Of a DNA stretch of 64,000 bases, positions 38,586 through 51,359 are shown in pieces; the stretch's first letter is position 1; every line of letters begins with the position of its first letter. The translations under genes were made by a program, and so were the position numbers. The notes below the pieces were generated by a model. The model worked only from the letters and a program-made list of their open reading frames with translations, did no database searches and was not told where the DNA came from. Location of the stretch: the NCBI GenBank assembly GCA_005784505.1, contig VCAZ01000360.1, forward strand, positions 80,001 to 144,000, in the 5' to 3' direction. Source of the DNA: Bagarius yarrelli. Lineage: Eukaryota; Chordata; Actinopteri; Siluriformes; Sisoridae.

Positions 38586-39395
38586 TCTAAAAGGGCTAGT
38601 TTAAATGGTGGCTTTCTTAACACAAGCTCTTATTGAAGGTCTGGCACTCACTCAGCACCGCCAGATCAAATTTACTCGCAGGCAAATATTTATTTTCTCC
38701 TTTTCAGCCAGTCAGAGGTGGAGTCTCTCTCTCTCGCTCTCTCTCTCGCCAAAGTTTACAAGTAATTATTATGCCAGCGGGTAAGGCGGGCCGTCTAGTT
38801 GCCAGTGGTAACCATATAACCATTGCAGCCCATAATTATCAGGAGCGACTTGTCACGTGGTCATAAATAGGCCTTTTTTTAAAGAGGTGCAGTTGTTTTG
38901 TTTTGTTTTTTTTTGTTTTGTTTCTTTCCCCAATACCAAAATATGACTCCAAACTCTTTATGAGGCTGTAACAGTAAAAACACACACACTCACACACACG
39001 TTAATGGTATCCCACTGTTGAGGTTTTTACAGCAAGCTTCCAGTCAGCCATTTCACAGCTAGCCATAGTGTCTGGTTTTTATTATCGAAAGGAAAAAAAA
39101 AGTTGGCTAATTGCTCTGTAATTCGCTCGCCCTCGCCAGCCGTAAAGTATTCGGCAGCTCCGAGCGCAGAACTGGTGACGAGTCGCATGTGCAGGAGGTC
39201 TGTTTTTGGCATTTACGAGAGAGAGACAGAGAGAGAGAGAGAGAGAAAGGGAAAGGCAGAGTGAGACAGACTGACCTGAAGGGGGTGTAATCAGATCCAT
39301 AGGAAGCTCACAGCAGCATGGTAATTGACTTAAACAGTATGACCAACTTTCCTCTGCCCGGGGAGAAACACACACACATCTATATATACATATAC

Positions 39396-39440
<45 letters not shown>

Positions 39441-40267
39441 ATTTACTGCTGCTTTCAATTACGTGCTAGGTTTAACTTCTGTTGTTTTTCTCATCACAAT
39501 AGTTCACTTATTCTATAAAGTAATATTTTAGCTGAGTAATCCATCTGTCTATCCTTCCGTCTGTCTGTCTAGCTTTCTGTCTTTCTCTCTCCAGCTCACT
39601 TTTATTGAAATTCTGTCTCTTGCTTCTGTCATTCTCTATTTTTTTGCTCTCAATCTATCTATCTTTCTCTCTATATATCTCTTTCTTTCCCTCCTTCTCT
39701 CTCTTTGTGTGTGCGTTTCTCATGAGGTGCAGTTTCTCAGGAGGAAGTCGTAGATCAGGATCATGTCATGGCCAGATTTTTAGCTGCGACTCGGACGAGC
39801 GTGACCGCTGTGACAAAAGAAAAAAAACGTTTGAGAAAGGGGCAGGACTCCGTTCACACAAAGACCTGAGGGAATGGAGGGAACGCTTTCAACCTGTTAG
39901 TGCTTCTTAAGCCAATTCGGTTTACGAACCTGTCTTTATGTCCGCAAAAATCATGCCACCCAATCTGAGTGATTCAAATCGCGAACACGAACAATATTTA
40001 TTTCATGAAAGTGTATTAATATTCTATCCTGTAGTATTAATACATATTAACCTAACACTTTAAACTGATTTACGTTTATACAGTAATATTCTAATAAAAC
40101 CCTCACATGCAGCCGTCGTCTCAGAACAACAAGTATGGCACAAAAAACTAAGGGCCACTTTGAAGTGTTGCAATATGTTGCAATGAATTGTAATATTTTT
40201 TATTGTGACCCACGTATCATATGCATTGTATTGCGAGTCCCTTTGCCAAAACACGAGCCTGAAGTCT

Positions 40268-40307
<40 letters not shown>

Positions 40308-42334
40308 TTAATGAAGTTAGCTGCATTAAAGCTAGGAAAAGGAAAAGAATGAATTGTGTACAACTATAAAGGGACACGGTGTTAAAGATGCAGGGACTTG
40401 TGGGAAATCTGGAGCATCATCATCAGCAGCAGCTCTGAGGCTTGTATACTTTTGTATATTAAAAAAAAATTTATTAAAGTCAATTTTCTTTGGCTTTTAT
40501 AAAAATAGTTATTTAAGTTTTTACCAGCGTGTGTTATTTTGTTGCCGCCATATTTTTTTGCCAACGCTTTGCCTCACTTCCTTTCCTCCTCTTTTATTTT
40601 CTTACCCTTTATTCTTGCTGGGGCTTTAAGTGTAGCACGAAAACTTAAGCTGTCAGTTATTCAAAATAATCACACACACACACGCCTGCACACACATGCA
40701 CTCCTCTCGCCAGCTCTTACCCCAATTCCTCTCCACTAAGAGCTCTATTGTGCATTAAGTCCTATGAGGCTATCCTGGGAAAAAAAGGGTCGGGTTGCCA
40801 CGGAGACTAGTGCACTCTGTCAGGTCGACCTTTAACCCTGGTTTTTAGGGCTGTCAGGTGGTGAATGGGAACGCTACCAAGGCCGTGTGGGTCACGCCGG
40901 AAAGCACTTAAATTCACAGTGTCCACACGGTAAATGACGAGACACAGGGTTCATATCCCAGCACAGAAGTCCAGGCGCCTCATCAGGGGATTTCATGCCA
41001 AGGAAAACGCACACGAGAGCCGAAAGCGCAAATAAAACCGAGTCACCATTTTTTTTTCTAAGATCGTCTCTCCTGGCTGTAAACAGCTCAGCAGCCAAAA
41101 CAAACAATAAGCAGACTCACTAACACACTGCAGAGGGTTGCTAGGTCGACGCCGAGATTTGGGCATGCGAATGAGTTAGAGTTCAGGACCGGGCCGAGTG
41201 TGTATGCGTCTTATAATTTATTTTTTTGTCCCGTCATGCCAGTATGATTGCGCATGATGTCTGCAGGGGTTTGGCTGACTGTCCCGATCACCTCCCTGTA
41301 ATTACAGCTCCATTAGCACGCTTGTGCCTCCTATTTGCCTAAGAATGCCTTCTGTAATTGTTTAATTTGCCACAATCCTGAACAATAGAGCGTAACCCAG
41401 GGACAAGGTGGCCTATGTTTTTTCTGCTCTGCCCCCTACTGTGTGTGTGTTTGTGTGTGTGGTTGCCTGAACTAACAGGACGTGTAAATGAGCAGCATTA
41501 GGCAGGTGATGGCCTCCTGACAATAGGCAGACACACAGGCCAGAGTTAGCGTTATCAGCGCCGATTAGCACCTTAACGCAGCCGCCCACAGGGGAGCCAT
41601 TTGGCCTCTGTAGGGGAGCTTAAATAAGTATCCCCCCCCCACACACACACACACACATTTTATAGGTGATTGACATTATCTTCTGGGTGTGTTTGTGCCT
41701 GGGTATGAAGTACTGACTGTGTATCCGTTAAGGTGTGTGTTTGGGATGGGGGGAGGGGTTAATGGGATGGAGGTGATTTTAAAGACAATGAAATGATGGA
41801 CATTTCATTGATTAAGCGGTTTTAGGTGAATTGTAATTATTGAATATGGAGCGTGTGTGTGTGTGTGTTCAGTAGGAGATTTGACGAGTATCACGTTTTT
41901 CACAAGTTTTGTTAGGTAAAATGTCTTTCCGGTCATGACATCATGGCGGCGGCGTTACTGTAACTGTCTTTGTTCTTTTATGTCATCCTCCCGATCCGAA
42001 TCTGCATTTCCTGCAACAGCTTTAAAGCTTCCCTGTCAAAGTTTTTACTCCAAATTAACTTTAGTGTCCCAGATTGAGTCTAAACTAAAGCATGTTACTC
42101 ATCCTCCTGTCTGTCCCTCTGTTGTTTTCTCTCTCTCTCACACTACACCCCCCCCCCCCCCCTATCAGTGACTCACATCCCTTCACATCTGCCTCTATGG
42201 CAGGCATCACTTTTCCTCCCTCACTTTTTCCTTTTTTTTTTCTCTCTCGCTATTTTGCTCTCTCCTTCCCCCAGCCTTTCTTTCCCTCTAACTTTCTCTA
42301 CTTGTGATTGCCCCCCCAATCTTTCTTACCCTTC

Positions 42335-42377
<43 letters not shown>

Positions 42378-43066
42378 ATTCTCACTCTCAGAGGACACAA
42401 AACTCTCCTGGCGACTCTGGGCTTCTCTCAGCTCTCTCACACTCCATGAAAGAGGCGGAACAATCAGACCCGAGCCCGTTGGCACTTGCCTTGGCCTTGG
42501 AGCATATGCTGTATTCTCTCTGTACACAGAACCAAAGGCGCTTGTCTGGCAGGGTTCTAAAGAGCCTTTCGCCACCTTTTGTATCTCGTTGGCGTCCCAG
42601 ACGCTCCTCATTACCAGCACCAAGGGCCGACTGATCTCCCGGGCCAAGCGAGGGCCGCGGATCAGACGCAGCCTGGCGTTCTGTTTATAGTCTGAGTGTT
42701 AGATGTGCTCCGAGTGCGGCTGGTTATGGAAATCTGAGTTATTAATGATGCACTAGAAGAAATTATTTCACTCATTTTGGGTCTAGATTTTCCAGGTTGT
42801 GTGCTAGTACAACATAATACCCACTACTGCACCTTCAAATTGAAGGAGACTGTCACACACAGAAAAATATATTGCTCATAAAGTTGTTGTTGGTGTCACA
42901 CTGACACACACTAACTGACACACACACACACACACTCCTTTTCTGCTAAACATTCGTCTGGATAATGAACAGCCGAACAGGAGAAAGTTCTCAATTTCCT
43001 GCATTTTATTGCTGCTAGTTTGGGATGTGCAATAAAGGGTGATGAGCAGCCCACCCCTGTGGGGGA

Positions 43067-43110
<44 letters not shown>

Positions 43111-44418
43111 TTTCATGCCAACTCCTGTCTGCATTGTTTAAGCTGAACTTAAGTGCACCTGCAAAGCATTACTGCAGAGCCTTTAGTGTGTTCTGTAAAA
43201 CCTAATGACTGAATCCAGTTTATACCACCGCTGTTTCCAAACCATCCATATAAACACGTCACATACATCTGTCTTCCTCTCACCCTGTCCAACTCTGTCT
43301 CTTTCTCTCTGTCTCCCTCTCACCCTGTCCAACTCTGTCTCTTTCTCTCTGGTCTCCTGCCTCTGTCTCTCTTCTCCTCTCCACCCTGTCCAACTCTGTC
43401 TCTTTCTTCTCTCCTGTCTCCCTCTCTCTCACCCTGTCTCACCAATCACCCTGTCCAACTCTGTCTCTTTCTCTCTGTCTCCTCTCTCTTTCTCTCTCTC
43501 CCCCTCTCTCCCTGTCTCATTTCTCCTGTCTTATTCTGTAATTCCTGCCTCTGTATATCACTCTGTCTAACTTTTTTTTTCCCTCTCTTTCTCTCTGTCT
43601 ATATCTTTCACTCTCTTTGTCTCCCCCTTTGCCCGTGTCTGTCTTTCTCTTTACGGAAATAGATTATGCTGACCAGTGCTGTTAAGTTTTTTTTATTTGT
43701 TTGTGTGTGTGTGGAGGTGTATAAATGCCAGCTCGAGGATAGTTTAAGTGGCACCAGTCCTGGCCTGCTGCTCTGTTTAGACAGGCCCGATGTGCTAAGT
43801 GGACAGGATGGCGACACACACACACACACACACATATTTCTCAGGCTTTATGCCCGAGTGCAGGAGTTTGTGAGCAAGAAAAGCTGTCTGGCGTTTAAAG
43901 AGATCAGTCAACATGACACTTGTCTGTAAAAGCTTTGGGATTTGTAGCCCCGCCATTTCGATAGGACACATTTAACTTTTCTGTTTTCTTTATTTTTTCT
44001 TTTTCTTTTATTTCTTTACGCTTTCCTGTGTGTGAATAAATATACCAAAGTTTACTTTATTACACACGTTATAAACTACATAACACTTCTCTCCTTCATT
44101 TTCTCCATCTCTCATTTTCTCGGTCTCGCCCCCGCTCCTCTCCTCATCTTACTAATCTATCTGTGAGTCCTCCCTTCTCTCTCCTTATCCTATTCTGTTG
44201 TTTTTTTTTCTCTCTCTCTCTAGGAAATTTTTTTTAAAGTAGAACAAAAAAGTACAAAAAAAAGGTAACATTGATAAATAAATAAATAACAGAATGTTTC
44301 GCTGTGTGTCTTTCTCAGTCACACATGCCTCCCCTTCTCCACCCCCACACCCACCCAGCTGTCAGGAAAAATACCCTGTTCCTGCTCCAGCAAACCTCAT
44401 TCCTGAAAATGTTTTCTA

Positions 44419-44460
<42 letters not shown>

Positions 44461-45922
44461 CCCCTCTCTCCTGTCTGTCGCTCTCCGTCTGCTTTTCTCC
44501 CCCTCTCCGCTTTGTGATACCTTTTCCATTTATAAACTCCGGACCTTGTAAAATTCCATTCGGACTGGAACCCTTCGGCGTCAGTGTCCAGCTCGTGAAA
44601 GACGATCAGTTGTATCTTTCACACATTTTACCTTTTCTGACCTCATAAATTGGGGTCGGCCTCAGGGGCCCAAGGAGGAATCGTCATGATGAATGATTTT
44701 ATGGTTAGAAATGATGATGTTTGCTGCCAAATCCCACGTGCTGTAATGTTCTGTGTTTTGGTCACGCGCAGAATGGAAAAAATGAAACACGAAACATTTC
44801 TCGCTGAAAGTGCTGAACATTATTTGTAAAAAAAAACAAAAAAAACCCCTAAAAACCAGTTCGTTTCTTAATGCTCTGGTGGACCAAAAATTTAGACAAG
44901 TCCGCATGTAAGTACGTGTGTGTGTGTGTGTGTGTGTAAGTGTGGTGTATGTAAGTGTGTGGAGATATCCGAGGCATCAAGTAAAGAATTTTCCCACGAA
45001 AGTTTAGTGGTGTCAAGTTGCGTTTCTATCTCTCTCACACACACACACGCGCGCACGCACGCACACACACACACACACACACACAGACAGACAGACAACC
45101 TTCTGCATCTTCTGCACTCTCATGTGTTTAAACCCAGCACTGTTCAAAGCACTTTAAAAGTTATCTGCAAGAGCAGTTTTGTTTGTTCCAGCAAGTCGGA
45201 TGACAGCAAGTGAGGTTTGTCAGACCTGCCGCAAAGGACTATGGGAAACATCTCCTACTGAGCACGCACACACAAACACATACACAAGGAATGGAAATTA
45301 GCTCAGTGCAGCCTGCAGTAATCCTTAAGAATATGGAAGCGCTCGCACAACAGCTTTTTATTAGTTTTAAATCTGGGGGAGCGGCGAGGAGAAAAAATGT
45401 CCGCGTGCATGAAAATCTGCCGTATCCGGCCATTAAACTGATCCGCAAACCAGATGTGCAAAGGGAGAGAGAGAGAGAGAGAGGAAGTAGGGGGGGCAGG
45501 GGGTGATGGGGTTTAGCCAGTCATCACTCATCAGGGGAAAAATCGTGAACACCTGGAATACAGCATGATGATGATGATGATGATGATGATGAAATGAGGA
45601 TGAGCCAGAGGTTTTCTCTGGGGAGGGGGCAGGAGGTCAGGGGTATTCACAAGGGCATCATCGGTGGATTCGAGCCCTCATCGCAGTCCCACTTTCCCAG
45701 CACTCTCTGTGGGACGTCCTCCCAGTGGTCTCCCTGTCTCTCTCTTTCTCCCTCCCTCTCTCTTTCTCTTTCTCTCCTACACACACACACACACACTGTG
45801 GAGAACTGTCTTTCTCGATGGAATCCCACAGATGGGCTCTTGTAGAAACAAATTCCCTGACAAACGCCAATTTCACACTCTCTACTGCACTCTCATTCCT
45901 CATGCTCACTGAGGCTGACACA

Positions 45923-45959
<37 letters not shown>

Positions 45960-46761
45960 AAGTGCTGTCTGTTGACCAGTTATTTATGAGATTTTCCTGT
46001 GCCGTGTGTTCCGTGTTGTCTGCACACATATCACAATGTGTGTGTTACATCACTGTCTGTCATCAGTTGTGAGAGTGGTAGCTCCACCAAGCTGCCTGGG
46101 GCCCCTGAGCTAAACTGTACAGTTGGCTAAAAAAAATCAGATGAGATGTGGCACTCTGGATGAGAGTGTCCGCAAAAACGACTTGATGATATTAGACATG
46201 CAGACGATCAGTGTAAGATAAACGACGGCGTGAGATATTCTGAGGGATGTCACAGTAATGTTTGTTTGTTTTGTGTCTTTTCAACAGTATCTGCAGATGA
46301 AATGGCCACTGTTGGACGTGCCGAGTTCAGCGGCCCTCAAGGACTCCCGATCACCTACGCCTGGACAATTGGTACACACACACGCGCGCATTCTAAATAT
46401 ATAAATACATATGCAGTTGTTATAATAGCATCATGTGACATTCTGCTTTAACCCATAAAACTGGAGACTGATATTCTCTGACAGTTTGGACCCTGAGGCC
46501 CTCCCCCCTGACTAATTAGAATCCAGAATACCAACCGTGCACAGTTTCTATTGGTCAAAAGTACTTTTAAGTCCTGTATTTTAGTTAATTAATAACTTTT
46601 TTATTTAATAATTGGACTTTTCTGAGCCCGCCTACCGATCCCAGTCGAACTCTTAAATACGTTCAGTACCACTTCCTGTAGGTAGGACTCTCGTGTCTAA
46701 CGCAGAAAATACAGTGTCCTTAAAAACTCACTCAGTAGAAACCTTGAACACACTGTGCTGT

Positions 46762-46794
<33 letters not shown>

Positions 46795-47129
46795 TGGCAA
46801 GACCTTTCAAGGTTTCTCTCATTGGTGTAGATTTATCGCCTTCATGGCAAAACCTAAAACAGAACTTGCAGATGGTCGACGATAAAAACAAACAAAAAAA
46901 AGCTTTACGGGACTCTGAGATGCTCGGCTCTCTGCGGTTCAGCGCTGAGCCTTCATTTCTTATCACACCGCTCACCATGAGGGGATCGGAACGTCTGATA
47001 AAGTGGCACTGGGTTTGAATCGGCTCACTCAAGGTTTTTTCTGGTGTGTGTGTGTGTGTGGGGGGGGGTAGTAAAACCGGTTTAAAGATGAGAGCAGTGC
47101 GAGATAAGAGATGTGCGATTATAGACCAC

Positions 47130-47168
<39 letters not shown>

Positions 47169-50100
47169 CATCACGTTTCTGTAGCACAGTGTAACATGGA
47201 GCCTGTTTTTGTGTCTGAGGACAGTCAGGATGGTGAGGAATGTGTGTTGTACCACAGACAGACTGGTCTTAATAGGATTTATTGTTGTATGTTTTACGCA
47301 TCACGTTACACATCCATCCGAACATTACCGATCCCTGCAGACATTTACTGCTGGAGTTTTTCTTTAACTGTAAAAATTCTGAACGCTGGAATGGAATTTA
47401 CATTTTATGAAAGAGCCTTTAACCTGTCAGACTCACAGAATGCTATAAAGTTTGGTGAAAAACTAGACCGAGTCCTGGATCGGTTTGACCACATGGTGGC
47501 ATAGGTAAAAACCGCAAAGATACAAGTTACACAACAGTTTTGTTTTATAGCGAACACATGACCCGCTGACCTCCGTTTTTATTTTTCTTAGTCCCGCATC
47601 TCCGGGATCCACTCAGCACTCAAAAGTGTTTTTTTGTGTGTGTGTGAAAGAAAAAGCGGAAAGTTATCCGTCATAAATCTGATTCCCGTTCCACGCAGCT
47701 GCTCGACCCGAGCTTCACCTCATAGTGTGTGTGTGTGTGTGGAGTGTTCAGCCTGTGGGGTTGACCGAGAAACGCTGAGCGAAACTATCTGTAATGATTG
47801 GCAGTAATTTGTATTCACTGATTTTAAATAAGGCACCATTGAAACTCCGCCCCTTTTTGTGACCTCATAAACGTCTGGTTTCGAGTTTGAATGACTTGAG
47901 CTTTCCGACACTCTAAGCGACTTTTTTACTGTGTTTGACTTTAACAATAACGAGTCCATTTTTAGAAGAAAATAAAAGCGATTAAGTCAGTTTATTCCTG
48001 TAGACGCGTTTTTTATCTAAACCTCCAGTCCTCCGTCAGCTGGAGACACACTGCGGGGTGTGTGTATAATAACGAATTATCCTGCTCGGTCTGAGAGGCT
48101 TAATAATTCACCACACTGGCATCCTGAGTGTGTGCGAGTGTGTGTAGGGAGGGAAAGGAGCTGTTGCATCGCTTGTGCAAAAGCAATTGAGTAACAACAA
48201 AACTATAGAGTTTAATTAGCGCTCGTACATTTATTTTATTTCATTATTATATTTAAAACGTTGAACGTTGAAGGACATCACAGAAAAAAAGCAGTATGTG
48301 ATGTCATTTTGATGTTTATTATAACGCTCAGCTCATTGTGTGTGTGTGTGTTTGTTGATTTAAAGCTGAGAGAATGTGGCTGCTGCACATGTGACCACAA
48401 ACAAATTTGTGTGTGTGTTATCGCTTTTCTCTTTAACAGACACCGCTCCATCAACAGATCATTGGAATTAGTCAGCATGTTTTTTGATAGGTGTGTGTGT
48501 GTGTGTGTGTGTGTCTCTGCACATGTCGACGCTCATTCTGTATGCTGATGTCACGGTCAGGCCACTCTGACATCCACTTCCTGCGAGAGCTGCAAACAAA
48601 GCTGCTCCATCCCAGCATGCATTGCATCCTTTTTTTTTTTTTGTTTTTCTTTTTTACTCCTTCTGAGTTTCTGAAAGGGTTTAGTACCTCCCACCCTGCA
48701 AATGAATACAAAAATAGCGTGCGTACAAACACACTCGCACACACGGCCCCTTCTTCTCCCACACACACACACACACATCTTTCCAAACTGTGTTTCTTGT
48801 CTTTTTACCCATAGGTGGATAATTTATTCTCTCTCACTGTCTCTTTCTCTCGTCCCTCATCTCCCTCATAAGCCCAGCAGGATACACCCCTCCGCAGGGT
48901 CGCCCCGGGTGTGTGTGCGCGCGCGCGAGTCTTTTGTTTGGACATTGCGGGTGTACACTTCCTGTCTCGGCCCTCCAGACAAAATAGTGCAAAGCGCTGA
49001 AGCTGTTTTTAACTCGAGATGAGCAATAAGGAGAAAACATGATGGATTCTGATTGGTCAGAGAAACGCGGTGTTGTGGTCTGGTGGAGGTGGACAAATTT
49101 ATGTTTTTTAAAAAAGTGTAGTCGACGAGGAGACATTTATTTTAATGTTTAGAAGGCCATTTTTTAAATGTTGTTGATTATTTCCCTGGAACCAACACGA
49201 CACACGGGTTTCTCTTCGAAAATGTGCCGTGCCTTTGCCCAAACGCGATTTGCCCCTAAGTTCCAGTATTTTTTAAGGCCAACACAGTAATGACGGTACA
49301 AACAGCTCGTAAGCTAATTTTTCTACGCCACCGTTTTCTCTGAGGGGTCAATCAGGCGAGACGAGCTGCTAGTCTGACTCCGTCTTTCTTACAGTCCCTT
49401 TATAACAAAATGCTGAACTTTTGGTAACAAGTTCCGGCAAGTTCCGCACAAAGTAGGACCTCCGTTAATCAGCCTGGGCGCAGGCGATGACGGACGCCGT
49501 TTCGTTTTCATCCAAGATTGCTTGTCCTCTCTCTCTCTTCTCTCTCTCTCCTCTCTCTCACTCTGTCTCTCTCTCGCTTTCTCTTTCTTTCTCTTTACAC
49601 TACTGTCAATCCTCGATGTGCAAACATGGACATGCTAATGCATTGTGTGTGTGTGTGTCTGTGTGTAAAAATTTTGGCATTGACTACCATTTAAAAATGT
49701 TTTTTGGCTTTGAGCCAGATTGCATCAGAGTCTTGTTTTGTTTCCCCCTCCCTCTCTTTTCTGACATTATGTGCTACTACATGCCCACACACACGAGCGC
49801 ACACGTACCACATCTGGATACATACTGCGATTGTGAACACACGGATCCACCCAGTAATTTGTTTTTTATTCTTTCTCTTTTTTTTTTTCTCTCTCTCTCT
49901 CACCCTCAGTATAATAAGGTTCCTGTTGTTCAGCACGCTCACATGCACCCGCTAACCCCCCCCTCATAACCTACAGTAACGATCACTTTCCTCCAGCTAC
50001 ACCGCCTGCGCGCACCTCTCCCCAGAGATCCTGGACCCCAAGACGGGTATGACACACACACACACAACACACACACAAACACACACACACACCCACCCAC

Positions 50101-50491
50101 ACACAGCGTTGCCGGTTTTAAGTCTGTGGTTGTAAGACATGCTATCCTGTTCCACAGGTATCCCACGGACCCCCCACCCCTCTGAGCTGTCTCCATATTA
50201 CCCCCTCTCTCCGGGGCAGTAGGGCAGATCCCACACCCTCTGGGCTGGCTCGTCCCACAGTGAGTACAGCATTACATCTATACTCTCTCTCTCTCTTCTC
50301 TCTCTCTCTATCTCATTCTCTCACACTCACACACATACACCACACACACCAGATGAAAAAATGATCTGTGCAACTTATTATAATCTTAATTTGTGGTTTT
50401 TTTTCAGACAAGCCCAGCCCATGTACTCCATTCCTCCAGGAGGGTTCCGCCAACCCCTATCCAGCACTCGCTATGAAGCCTCCATGTCCAG

Positions 50492-50522
<31 letters not shown>

Positions 50523-50601
50523 GCAGTGATGACTGCTTCAGCAGTGCGGTTAGATTAAACTTAGATTTCAAACCTGTTTACAAAAACTGACTGTTCAGTT
50601 T

Positions 50602-50637
<36 letters not shown>

Positions 50638-51296
50638 TTTCTCGCTCGCTCTCTCCGTTACTTTTTCTTCCACCCCCTCTCTCTCTCTCTTTCTTTCTTT
50701 GTGTGAACCCGCACTGTCACTATCTGAAAGGTGTACTATTCAGCCCGCTGAAGGAAGTGGTTTTTGTGGGTTTTTAAAGGCATTTGTGTGTGTGTGTGTG
50801 TGTGTGTGGAAAGTGGTCTCAGGTGTCGAGTTCTTCTCAGTTTCCAGGGTAACTGCACACTCTGCTCTTTGCCTGTAGCAGAACTCATAATAGTTCCTTT
50901 TGAGAGCGTCTTATTTGGGCTACTTGTGAAATATGAATGAAAAGGTGTGTGTGTGTGCGGTGGGGTGTGTGAGGGTGTGTATGTTTAGTCTAGACACATC
51001 ATTATGAGGCTTAAGAAAACTGTGTCAAAGGTTGGACAGGGAATACTATAGTGTGTGTGTGTGGTGTTTTTCAGGTTAAGTTTGTGTTTAATGGCATTGA
51101 TTGACGTTCTGTAGTTATAAGCTGATTAATTATCCGCTGCTCGTCTCTTTATTAGCAGGTGAAGCTCCACCTTAAAGCAGTGATGCAACTTGCCACACCA
51201 GCCAATTATTTACATATGCAAATGAGCATTCGTCCCAAAAAGTGACAAAACGTGTTAGGACATTTTCTTAAAACTTTTGTAACTACCAGAAATGTA

Positions 51297-51359
<63 letters not shown>

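Larger units (their letters stand above)
28055..46287 (+). other. Intron 3 of tcf7l1 (18.2 kb)
   Basis: Long intron between GT at 28055 and AG at 46286-46287. It has no supported exon or RNA gene. Content is microsatellites, poly-T/poly-A runs and several low-repeat islands, annotated separately, that may be regulatory. Long first-half introns with developmental enhancers are usual for genes of this class. Confidence 0.85.

Noticed and set aside
42304..42690. Two overlapping + frames open through a unique block
   Set aside because: Neither translation looks like a protein and both start in CT repeat; treated as a possible noncoding element instead.
47046..47504. 152-codon + strand open frame in intron 4
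   Set aside because: Begins inside a GT run and crosses a CA run. The remaining roughly 110 residues match no family I know. It could be a transposon remnant, but nothing supports that.
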